Shown piece after piece: positions 7,657 through 13,043 of a DNA stretch of 13,043 nt. The notes under the pieces were generated by a model. It was given only the letters and a program-made list of their open reading frames with translations. It did not search any database and was not told the DNA's origin. Each line of letters opens with the position of its first letter. Position 1 is the first letter of the stretch. The position numbers and the translations under genes are program-made. Origin of the DNA: Nitrospira sp. UBA2083 (lineage in GTDB: Bacteria > Nitrospirota > Nitrospiria > Nitrospirales > Nitrospiraceae); assembly GCA_002331625.1 (NCBI GenBank), contig DCZN01000111.1, forward strand, positions 1,526-14,568, read 5' to 3'.

Positions 7657-9057
7657 ATGTCAAAGCCTCTTCCCATCTTCAATGGCCCAACATCGGGCGC
7701 TCTGGGTTCTTTCCAGCAGCAAATTGCCCAGTTCTTCACCCCCGCTCCAAAAGGGGACGGGCCGTTTGACGGTCGGACGGTAGACGACTTCAAACCCTAT
7801 CTCGTCGCGCTGAACCTGACCAAGCGCTGCAACCTCAAGTGTGATCATTGCTATCTCGATGCGACCACGAAGGCTGCTGGTGGCGACGATGAGCTGACGA
7901 CGGCAGAATGCTACAAGCTTATTGACCAGATTGCGGAGGTCAATAAAGGCTGTCTCCTTGTTATCACCGGCGGTGAGCCGCTGGTCCGCCCCGATATCCT
8001 CGACATCGCCCGCTATGCCGTGAAACTCGGCTTTATGGTGGTCTTCGGCACGAATGGCATGTTGATCGACGACCGCATGGCGAAGACCCTCGTGGAAATC
8101 GGCGTGATGGGAGTGGGCATTAGTATCGATTCGTTGCAATCCGCCAAGCACGACTCCTTTCGAGGAGTACCGGGCGCCTGGGAAGCAGCCATGGCAGGGA
8201 TTGAGGCCAGCAAACGGAATGGCCTCCAATTTCAAGTGCATTTCAGCGCGCAGCCGATGAACTACAAGGAACTGCCGGATGTCATCGCCTGGGCGCATCA
8301 GCTCGGAGCGCGTGTTTTGAACGTCTTTTTTATGGTCTGCACGGGACGGGGGGAGGAACTGACGGATATCACACCGGCCCAGTATGAAGAAGTGCTCGGC
8401 TACCTCGTCGAGTGCCAGGATGATTATAAAGGCATGTTGGTTCGTGCCCGCTGTGCTCCGCATTTCAAACGGCTGGCTTACGAGAAGGATCCCAACTCCC
8501 CGATCACCAAGGCCACCGGGTACATGGGGGGTGGATGCCTCGCCGGGACGAACTATGCCCGCGTGTCGCCAAACGGCGAGCTGACACCCTGCCCCTACAT
8601 GCCGCTATCGGCTGGGAATTTACGCCAACATAGTTTCGCCGATCTCTGGGAACACTCCGACATCTTCAACTCGTTCCGCTATCCGCAACTCAAGGGGAAA
8701 TGCGGTGATTGCGAATACAGCGACATTTGCGGAGGCTGCCGCGCCCGTCCCTACGTTGATCATGGCGACTGGCTGGACGAAGATCAGTGGTGCTTGTATG
8801 AGCCAAAGGGCGGCGAGAAGATAAAAGTAGCCTTCAACGTCCCCGAAGAGACGGAGATTGCTTGGGACGAAGCGTCGTCACTCCGCCTCAGCCGCATTCC
8901 CTATTTCTTGCGCGCCATGGTTAAAAAGGGTGTGGAAAAGCACGCCCGTGAACACAACGTACCGCTCATTACAGTTGAATTAATGGAAGAACTAAAGAGA
9001 AAACGGTTCGGCAACGACGCACCCGTCTTTAATTTTGACGTAAAGGGTAAGGGGTAA
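7657..9057 (+). CDS. AhbC/AhbD/NirJ-like radical SAM/SPASM protein with C-terminal PCP_red domain
   Basis: From the ATG at 7657 the product is 466 aa; a GTG at 7654 directly before it is equally possible, and neither has a clear Shine-Dalgarno. The radical SAM core has CX3CX2C at C58, C62 and C65 (TKRCNLKCDHC) and the SAM-binding GGEP (105-108). A SPASM/twitch-type auxiliary cluster region follows with C294, C312, C349, C352, C358, C361 and C379, including CGGCRARPY, which is typical of AhbC/AhbD (alternative haem pathway) and NirJ (haem d1) enzymes. A PCP_red domain (about 401-449, from IAWDEASSLRLSRIP) is fused at the C-terminus, giving a protein longer than the usual 350-400 aa. The final residues VKGKG and the stop lie in a heptamer repeat. 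Haem-type tetrapyrrole chemistry is the best inference. Peptide-maturation SPASM enzymes are the alternative, but no precursor peptide is visible nearby. Confidence 0.9.
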   Translation: MSKPLPIFNGPTSGALGSFQQQIAQFFTPAPKGDGPFDGRTVDDFKPYLVALNLTKRCNLKCDHCYLDATTKAAGGDDELTTAECYKLIDQIAEVNKGCLLVITGGEPLVRPDILDIARYAVKLGFMVVFGTNGMLIDDRMAKTLVEIGVMGVGISIDSLQSAKHDSFRGVPGAWEAAMAGIEASKRNGLQFQVHFSAQPMNYKELPDVIAWAHQLGARVLNVFFMVCTGRGEELTDITPAQYEEVLGYLVECQDDYKGMLVRARCAPHFKRLAYEKDPNSPITKATGYMGGGCLAGTNYARVSPNGELTPCPYMPLSAGNLRQHSFADLWEHSDIFNSFRYPQLKGKCGDCEYSDICGGCRARPYVDHGDWLDEDQWCLYEPKGGEKIKVAFNVPEETEIAWDEASSLRLSRIPYFLRAMVKKGVEKHAREHNVPLITVELMEELKRKRFGNDAPVFNFDVKGKG

Positions 9058-9120
9058 GGAGTTAGGGGTAAAACTCCGGGGACCATCCCTTAAACCCCTC
9101 ACCCCTTACTACTCACTCCC
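9042..9120 (+). repeat. Heptamer-periodic inverted repeat 3 (between the radical SAM/SPASM and CopD-like genes)
   Basis: G-rich heptads (GGTAAGG, GGTAAGG, AGTTAGG, GGTAAAA) run from the last codons of the radical SAM gene past its stop. The arm 9048-9063 is complementary to 9093-9108 over 16 positions with two mismatches. The right arm, read in reverse complement, keeps the 7-nt period (GAGTAGT, AAGGGGT, GAGGGGT). The stop codon TAA (9055-9057) lies inside the left arm. No plus-strand T-tract follows. Confidence 0.75.
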
Positions 9121-9134
9121 CGCTGATTCCCACG

Positions 9135-9644
9135 ATGGATACCCTCGAGAGCATCACCACCGATCTGAATATCCTCATTCCGATTATCAATCACTGGTTC
9201 CATCTGCTCTCCGCGGTCATTTGGATCGGCGGCCTAGCGTTTCTCGTTATGGCGGTCACACCAGGATTGGAGAAGGCCGTTCCAAAAGAGCAGATCAAAC
9301 CCATCACGGACATTTTTTATCGGTACTACAAAAAAGTCGCCGGTATTCTCTTAATCGTCCTGCTGTTCACCGGTGGTGTGAATCTCCACTACGTCAACCA
9401 GGTCATCATTTCGCAAACAGGCAACGGCGTACAGCATCACTCCAAATACCTCATCATCTTCATGGTGAAGCTTCTACTCGTGTTGGGCCTCCTCACGCTC
9501 TTTCTCTACACGGTCATTTTCAAGTCGGAGGACGAGGCCGATGAGGGAGAGTCCTATGAAGCGATTCCTTTCCAACGCGCCGCCCTCTGGATGGGATTCT
9601 TCATTATCCTCTGCGCCGCCGCCATGAAGCATCTGCATCAGTAG
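9135..9644 (+). CDS. CopD/HemJ-like four-helix membrane protein
   Basis: A 169-aa integral membrane protein with four predicted helices at about 17-41, 68-90, 104-129 and 146-165. Histidines near helix ends are H20 and H23 (NHWFHLLSAVIWIGG), H85, H101/H102 and H166/H168, and Lys112 sits in helix 3 (MVKLLLVLGLL). The pattern of an N-terminal helix HxxW(I/F)GG and a third helix K-LLLVL resembles the CopD copper-resistance domain and the related HemJ protoporphyrinogen oxidase fold. Length favours a stand-alone domain over full CopD. Metal (copper) or haem ligation by the histidines is plausible but inferred. It is the last gene of the PCP_red group, so a haem or protoporphyrin role fits its neighbours better than copper resistance. 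The ATG lacks a Shine-Dalgarno and lies 26 nt after the right arm of heptamer repeat 3. Confidence 0.85.
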   Translation: MDTLESITTDLNILIPIINHWFHLLSAVIWIGGLAFLVMAVTPGLEKAVPKEQIKPITDIFYRYYKKVAGILLIVLLFTGGVNLHYVNQVIISQTGNGVQHHSKYLIIFMVKLLLVLGLLTLFLYTVIFKSEDEADEGESYEAIPFQRAALWMGFFIILCAAAMKHLHQ

Positions 9645-9672
9645 CGGTCCACCCTCGCCAGAAATCTGCCGT

Positions 9673-9701
9673 GAGACAGGCCCGTTGTCTCAAAAGAGAC
9701 A
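9673..9701 (+). promoter_or_regulatory. Three-arm alternative hairpins (GAGACA / TGTCTC / GAGACA)
   Basis: Arm A GAGACA (9673-9678) can pair with arm B TGTCTC (9686-9691) across a 7-nt loop, or arm B can pair with arm C GAGACA (9696-9701) across AAAA. The B:C stem extends to 8 bp with one G-U pair. The two stems exclude each other, as in attenuators and riboswitch-like switches. There is no proof of transcription or function. Confidence 0.45.
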
Positions 9702-9705
9702 GCCT

Positions 9706-9724
9706 CTGTATCAGCTCGATACAG
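9706..9724 (+). terminator. Possible terminator of the USP-radical SAM-CopD operon
   Basis: A perfect 7-bp stem CTGTATC/GATACAG with loop AGCTC is followed by TTTC. It lies 61 nt after the stop of the CopD-like gene and directly after the three-arm element. The T-tract is only three bases, so termination would be weak; this is the best candidate in the region. Confidence 0.35.
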
Positions 9725-9893
9725 TTTCACATGTTAGACAATTTCTGATTCCCTCGCCTTTCCTTAAAGAATCAACAGCTTCGACGTCTCTCTCTTACAT
9801 ACGCGAAAGGGAATGGACGTTGCTTAGCTCCTGGAGAGTAGTCGTCGGATTGTCTGGTTCAGATTCGAGACACGAGAATGAAAGGAGCACGGT

Positions 9894-10562
9894 ATGGAGC
9901 TGACAGTCACTCATATGGTCAGGACACCTCCCAGTTCCTCACCATCTGATGCCCTCTTTGGATCATGCCCATCCAGAGCCGCACTGTCCCCTTCAGCCGT
10001 TGCCGCCGAAGCGGCGCCTCCTCGTGAAGGAGGCGCCGCCCGGCCGGTCGACACTGATTCCGTTGCCAGGGATCAGAGAACGGTTGATCGGTCATCGCTC
10101 CTGTATCTCAAGCTTGGATCAAATCATCCGCTATTCGCGTCAATACCAAACTATGAGCGGAGTCAGGCGACTAACACCCAACGAATGCAAGGAACAGGGC
10201 ATTCCGTCTTAGTGGTTGAAGATGATCCTGATATCGCGATGGGACTACAAGATTTGCTTGAGTTTGAAGGATTTCATGTGGACTGGGCTCCGACATGCCG
10301 TCATGCCTTCTCATCGATCGAACAGCATGCCTACGATGCGGTTCTCCTCGACCTTGGTCTACCCGACGGAGATGGGCTCTCGGTTTTGGAGAAAATTAAC
10401 GTCTCCCATCCTGCGCTCCCTGTTATCATCTTAACCGCCTCCAATAGAGACCTGGAGTCTGTACGGGCGTTTGGGCGTTTGACGAAACCGTGGGAGCGAA
10501 AAGAGCTATGCTCGCTCCTTCGCCAAGCTACCGGGGAAGCACAATCGTCGATCAGAGTCTAG
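9894..10562 (+). CDS. Single-domain response regulator with long N-terminal extension
   Basis: Of the 222 aa, residues 103-212 form a receiver (REC) domain: acidic pocket E109/D110/D111 (VLVVEDDPD), phospho-acceptor D153 (AVLLDLGLPDGDG), switch Thr181 (IILTASN) and Lys198 (LTKPW). No DNA-binding or enzymatic output domain follows. The spacing from Thr181 to Lys198 is 17 residues, against about 22 in CheY, so the beta5/alpha4 region is shortened. The first 100 residues are Ala/Pro/Ser/Arg-rich, match no domain I know, and contain a perfect 12-bp DNA hairpin. The ATG at 9894 has a good Shine-Dalgarno (AAAGGAG, 6 nt spacing), which supports the long form. An internal ATG (codon 98, at 10185) just before the REC domain has none. 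No histidine kinase is visible, so the partner is unknown. Confidence 0.75.
   Translation: MELTVTHMVRTPPSSSPSDALFGSCPSRAALSPSAVAAEAAPPREGGAARPVDTDSVARDQRTVDRSSLLYLKLGSNHPLFASIPNYERSQATNTQRMQGTGHSVLVVEDDPDIAMGLQDLLEFEGFHVDWAPTCRHAFSSIEQHAYDAVLLDLGLPDGDGLSVLEKINVSHPALPVIILTASNRDLESVRAFGRLTKPWERKELCSLLRQATGEAQSSIRV
10011..10039 (+). repeat. Perfect 12-bp GC-rich hairpin inside the response-regulator extension
   Basis: Arms 10011-10022 and 10028-10039 pair perfectly (GCGGCGCCTCCT with AGGAGGCGCCGC) around loop CGTGA. A competing 5-bp hairpin, GCCGC/GCGGC (10002-10006 and 10011-10015), shares its left arm. The right side contains AAGGAGGCGCC (10027-10037), identical over 11 nt to the Shine-Dalgarno hairpin at 5494-5504. 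No T-tract follows. Confidence 0.7.
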
Positions 10563-10757
10563 CAGGACGTGGATAGGGACTGAAAAGTCAGCTGGATTCA
10601 TGGAGGCCACGGTTGAGGGTACAGTGAAGCAAATCGAATCCGCACCAGGCCTTCACCTCGACCTCAGGCTGTTTGGTTTTACGCACTAAAGCATTGCTGA
10701 ACGTCTTTTTGAATATCCTGTCGGGTAACAATCGCAGAAAGCTGGAAGGCGATCCAA
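10563..10757. other. Convergent intergenic region
   Basis: This stretch lies between the ends of the response-regulator gene (plus) and the oxygenase gene (minus). I see no gene in it. There is an imperfect inverted repeat (TGAGG...GTGAAG near 10611-10630, matched by CTTCAC...CCTCA near 10655-10670) with an unpaired internal section, and no clear terminator T-tract on either strand. Confidence 0.35.
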
Positions 10758-10768
10758 TCACTTGGATC
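10751..10768 (-). other. Hairpin spanning the oxygenase stop codon
   Basis: A perfect 7-bp inverted repeat GATCCAA/TTGGATC with loop TCAC covers the last codons and the stop of the minus-strand oxygenase gene. It could stabilise or end the ftsK-lolA-oxygenase mRNA, but no T-tract follows on the minus strand. Confidence 0.35.
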
Positions 10769-11516
10769 GATTGAGGCCCAGCGCACGCTTGAAGACCGTG
10801 GCGAAACCGAAATAGCCGAAGGAATCTTTCAGGTTAGAATAGAGCCGCTTGACCGTTCCCATCTCAGGGTTCGTGACATACTCCATCGTCAGGGCAATCC
10901 GCTCTTCACCTTCGCCAAGCGGGGTGACGGCATGCCATAGCTTGTCGCCGTTGAAGATCACCAGATCGCCAGGCTCAGTCACCAGTTCAAGATGACGTGG
11001 CTGCTTGGTCGGATGATCCTTGAACAGTTCACAGACCAGCTTGCACTGGGTCGAGCGATCCACAAGCCCCATGAGGATCGTGTACCGTGCGCCCTTGTAA
11101 TAGGACGTGTCGTAGTGGAACCCGATGTGGTCGCCCGGTTCTGTGTAGTAATAGAGCGCGCACGAATGGGGGTCGTCGTCAGGACAGAACATCACCTTCG
11201 CGTCGACCAGACGATCTAAAAATCCTCTGAATGATTCGGCACGGTAGAGTTCCAGAAAGCGTGGCGCCTTCTCCTGCACCGTGTAATAACTGACACTTCC
11301 GCCCTTTTTATGTCCCGGGATGTAGTTGCGGTTGAGTTCTGCTTTGACACCCTGTGCCTGAGGCACCAAGACATCCTCGACGAAGGCACGAGGCAGAAAC
11401 TGTTTGATGACGAGAAATTCGTTCTGCTCCCAATACTCCTGGCGGAGACGATCGAGGTCTAGCCCGGCTACGGCTCGATCAACGACCTCGACCACACTGC
11501 TGGTTTCAACTGTCAT
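10758..11516 (-). CDS. 2-oxoglutarate/Fe(II)-dependent oxygenase (prolyl-hydroxylase-like)
   Basis: A 252-aa cytoplasmic protein with the double-stranded beta-helix oxygenase signature. The iron ligands are H134 and D136 (HIGFHYDTSYY) and H195 (KLWHAVTPL), and R206 (EERIALTMEY) is the expected 2-oxoglutarate carboxylate ligand. The family couples 2-oxoglutarate decarboxylation to hydroxylation of a protein or small molecule. The substrate cannot be read from the sequence. The gene lies 48 nt downstream of lolA on the same strand and ends a run ftsK-lolA-oxygenase, which suggests co-transcription but no obvious shared pathway. The Shine-Dalgarno before the ATG is weak (GTGAG). Confidence 0.88.
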   Translation of the reverse strand: MTVETSSVVEVVDRAVAGLDLDRLRQEYWEQNEFLVIKQFLPRAFVEDVLVPQAQGVKAELNRNYIPGHKKGGSVSYYTVQEKAPRFLELYRAESFRGFLDRLVDAKVMFCPDDDPHSCALYYYTEPGDHIGFHYDTSYYKGARYTILMGLVDRSTQCKLVCELFKDHPTKQPRHLELVTEPGDLVIFNGDKLWHAVTPLGEGEERIALTMEYVTNPEMGTVKRLYSNLKDSFGYFGFATVFKRALGLNRSK

Positions 11517-11564
11517 GGCTCACATCGCTAGAGAAGTGATGGATACGGCCGTTGCCGTACGACA

Positions 11565-12272
11565 CTATGGCCCGTTCAGCACCGGGGCTTTCACAACCTC
11601 GGCATCCGACGGTGTCTTAAAGTCGAATACCTCATTACCTAATCCGAGGTTCGGTTTCAAGTTCGAAAATTCAAAGACCGCGACGTTGCCACTCACTTCA
11701 TGGAGGGAGACGGTGCGGATAAAATAGGTCTTGGGAAAGACTTCAACCACAATCTTCTGAAGATTCTGAGTCGATTCATGTTCCTTGGCTTTGGGGACCA
11801 GGGTGATGAGCGGTGTGCCACCGGCGCCACGGTCTTTTCCCATGGTAGGCTCAATCTCAAACGATTCGTCCAATTTGGCCGCACCCTGCAAGAGCTCCAA
11901 CGGCGCTTTGGAGGCAGCCATCTGCGTCAGCTTCCCCACCAGGACCTGTTTGTGTTCGGGAACATAGACCTTCACATCGTCCTGATTGACATAGATCTGC
12001 TCCGTCGCCGGATCCAGGTAATCCCATCGTAAGTGGCCGGGCTTCTTGATATACACCTTGCCGGTTGATGTCACCGGCCGTTCGAACCCTTCGATCTTGG
12101 TTTTTTGAGCGAAGTCGGCCTGGAGATCCTTCGTTTTTTCGTATCGAGCTTGCAGTTGTTTGACGACATCACGAACTTCCTGCAACGCTTTGGGATTCAC
12201 CGGTTCGTCTGCCGCCCAGACCGGTACGACCAACATCACACTCAGCGTAGTTGCCACCCACCGATGCATCAT
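11565..12272 (-). CDS. lolA: LolA outer-membrane lipoprotein carrier protein
   Basis: LolA is a periplasmic chaperone that takes lipoproteins from the LolCDE transporter to the outer-membrane receptor LolB. The 235-aa product has a Sec signal peptide ([20 protein letters not shown], probable cleavage AWA|AD after residue 20) and a LolA-like beta-sheet domain over about 30-220: the early helix LQADFAQK, then [15 protein letters not shown], where the conserved Arg (R82) is visible, then YVPEHKQ. The start overlaps the ftsK stop as ATGA, indicating translational coupling. It indicates a Gram-negative envelope. A second ATG immediately follows the first and would shorten the protein by one residue. 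Confidence 0.93.
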   Translation of the reverse strand: MMHRWVATTLSVMLVVPVWAADEPVNPKALQEVRDVVKQLQARYEKTKDLQADFAQKTKIEGFERPVTSTGKVYIKKPGHLRWDYLDPATEQIYVNQDDVKVYVPEHKQVLVGKLTQMAASKAPLELLQGAAKLDESFEIEPTMGKDRGAGGTPLITLVPKAKEHESTQNLQKIVVEVFPKTYFIRTVSLHEVSGNVAVFEFSNLKPNLGLGNEVFDFKTPSDAEVVKAPVLNGP

Positions 12273-13043
12273 GCTTCTGCTGCCCCGACCGGACCGCGTC
12301 GACCGAGTACTTCCCGACGCCCATCACGCCCCGCCGCTCCCACGATCCCTTCCGCTTCCATCTGCTCGATCATGCGCGCCGCCCGTGGATAGCCGACTCT
12401 CAACCTGCGTTGGATCAAGGATGCCGACGCCTGCCCGGTTGACAAGACCAATTCTTTGGCCTGTTCGTACACCTCATCTTTGGCCTCTTCTTCCGCTGCT
12501 TCTTCCAGCTTCAGCGACTGCAGCTCTTGGTTGTAGACCGGAAGCGCCTGCTTCTTCACGAATTCCACAACCGAGCGTACATCGTCGTCCGAGACAAAGG
12601 ATCCATGCAGACGGGCGAGGCGTCCGGTGCCGGAGGCCAGGTAGAGCATATCGCCTCGACCCAGAAGCGCCTCGGCTCCGTTGGCATCGAGGATTGTCCG
12701 TGAGTCGGTCTTGGACGACACTTGGAACGCGATCCGTGCAGGGAAATTCGCTTTGATCAACCCCGTCAGCACATCGACGGATGGGCGTTGCGTGGCCAGC
12801 ACAAGATGAATACCGGATGCCCGTGCCATCTGCGCGAGACGGGCGATTTTGTCTTCCACGTCCTTGGGAGCCACCATCATCAGATCCGCCAGTTCGTCGA
12901 TCATGACCACGATAAACGGCAACGGCTCCGGGGGTGTGGGTTTCGGCTGCATACAGCCCGGCTCCCCCTCGGCAATCGCGGTCTCACCGGCCGACAGACG
13001 CTCTTCCTCCGAGAGAAATTTCACCGGTCGTTCAGTCTGTTCG
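12269..13043 (-). CDS. ftsK: DNA translocase FtsK/SpoIIIE, C-terminal part (start beyond the window)
   Basis: FtsK is the septal DNA pump that moves chromosome ends at division and activates XerCD. About 257 C-terminal residues are visible; the frame stays open to the window edge, so the GTG at 13024 is internal and not the start. Visible are Walker [15 protein letters not shown], the RecA-like core motifs [18 protein letters not shown] and [23 protein letters not shown], and the C-terminal gamma winged-helix domain ([34 protein letters not shown]) that reads KOPS-type orientation sequences. Walker A and the N-terminal membrane domain lie outside the window. The stop overlaps the lolA start by 4 nt. 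Confidence 0.95.
   Translation of the reverse strand, partial: EQTERPVKFLSEEERLSAGETAIAEGEPGCMQPKPTPPEPLPFIVVMIDELADLMMVAPKDVEDKIARLAQMARASGIHLVLATQRPSVDVLTGLIKANFPARIAFQVSSKTDSRTILDANGAEALLGRGDMLYLASGTGRLARLHGSFVSDDDVRSVVEFVKKQALPVYNQELQSLKLEEAAEEEAKDEVYEQAKELVLSTGQASASLIQRRLRVGYPRAARMIEQMEAEGIVGAAGRDGRREVLGRRGPVGAAEA

Larger units (their letters stand above)
9645..9893 (+). other. Non-coding region between the CopD-like and response-regulator genes
   Basis: There is no supportable gene in these roughly 250 nt. The 5' part carries the GAGACA/TGTCTC arms and the CTGTATC hairpin listed separately. The rest (about 9730-9880) is AT-richer than its surroundings. I could not find a convincing promoter pair or a tRNA. 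A GGTTCAGATTC stretch near 9858 faintly resembles a tRNA T-arm but has no cloverleaf around it. The region ends with a good Shine-Dalgarno, AAAGGAG, before the ATG at 9894. Confidence 0.4.

Noticed and set aside
7660..8463. A 267-codon antisense frame opposite the radical SAM/SPASM gene
   Set aside because: It is a shadow of a gene with intact Fe-S motifs and has no motifs of its own.
9044..9081. Possible G-quadruplex in the G-runs of heptamer repeat 3
   Set aside because: Two of the loops between the G-runs are 9-10 nt long; pairing with the complementary right arm is a better explanation.
9855..9880. A T-arm-like GGTTCAGATTC suggestive of a tRNA
   Set aside because: No acceptor, D-arm or anticodon arm can be built around it.
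9949..10212. An alternative frame in the response-regulator extension whose RERLIGH segment faintly recalls the start of sigma-54 activator domains
   Set aside because: The resemblance is limited to a few residues and no Walker A follows. Too weak to call a pseudogene remnant.
1..13043. CRISPR array, insertion sequence, prophage or toxin-antitoxin signature
   Set aside because: No evenly spaced direct repeats with unique spacers, and no transposase, integrase or small paired toxin/antitoxin genes were seen.

Overview
The window (about 57% GC by eye) looks like chromosomal DNA of a Gram-negative, chemolithotroph-type bacterium. Nitrospira (Nitrospirota) is my best guess. The clues are a LolA outer-membrane lipoprotein chaperone, a UbiE/MenG quinone methyltransferase, a universal-stress protein fused to PCP-reductase (PCP_red) domains, and an AhbC/AhbD/NirJ-like radical SAM enzyme with its own PCP_red tail. 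The taxonomic guess rests on gene content only and is an inference.

Layout. (1) 93-2600, minus: uvrA, in an unusually short form that lacks the usual insertion domain. (2) About 2601-2849: divergent intergenic region with a perfect TATAAT for uvrA. (3) 2850-5310, plus: ubiE/menG, then a B12-binding-type radical SAM protein. (4) 5311-5507: intergenic leader with a good extended -10 promoter and a hairpin that overlaps the Shine-Dalgarno sequence of the next gene. (5) 5508-9644, plus: a three-gene group. It encodes a 688-aa protein (two UspA domains, PCP_red, a rubredoxin-like zinc ribbon, two more PCP_red), an AhbC/AhbD/NirJ-like radical SAM/SPASM protein with a C-terminal PCP_red domain, and a four-helix CopD/HemJ-like membrane protein. 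(6) 9645-9893: non-coding, with three mutually exclusive GAGACA/TGTCTC arms and a further hairpin. (7) 9894-10562, plus: a single-domain response regulator with a long, odd N-terminal extension. (8) 10563-10757: non-coding. (9) 13043-10758, minus: an operon-like run of ftsK (3' part), lolA and a 2-oxoglutarate/Fe(II) oxygenase.

How the genes fit together. uvrA (excision repair), ubiE (quinone synthesis), ftsK (chromosome segregation) and lolA are housekeeping genes. The interesting block is 5508-9644. Two adjacent genes share the PCP_red module, known as the C-terminal module of the BchB/ChlB subunit of dark protochlorophyllide reductase, four times in total. Nothing photosynthetic is visible here. 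The radical SAM enzyme resembles haem-synthesis enzymes that act on sirohaem-type substrates, and the membrane protein resembles the CopD/HemJ fold. I infer a tetrapyrrole- or redox-linked module that may be undescribed.

A second theme is a family of intergenic heptamer-periodic inverted repeats (consensus RGTNNNN) at 3626-3680, 7570-7656 and 9042-9120. Each begins in or at the stop codon of the upstream gene, and each is followed by a gene without a recognisable Shine-Dalgarno sequence.
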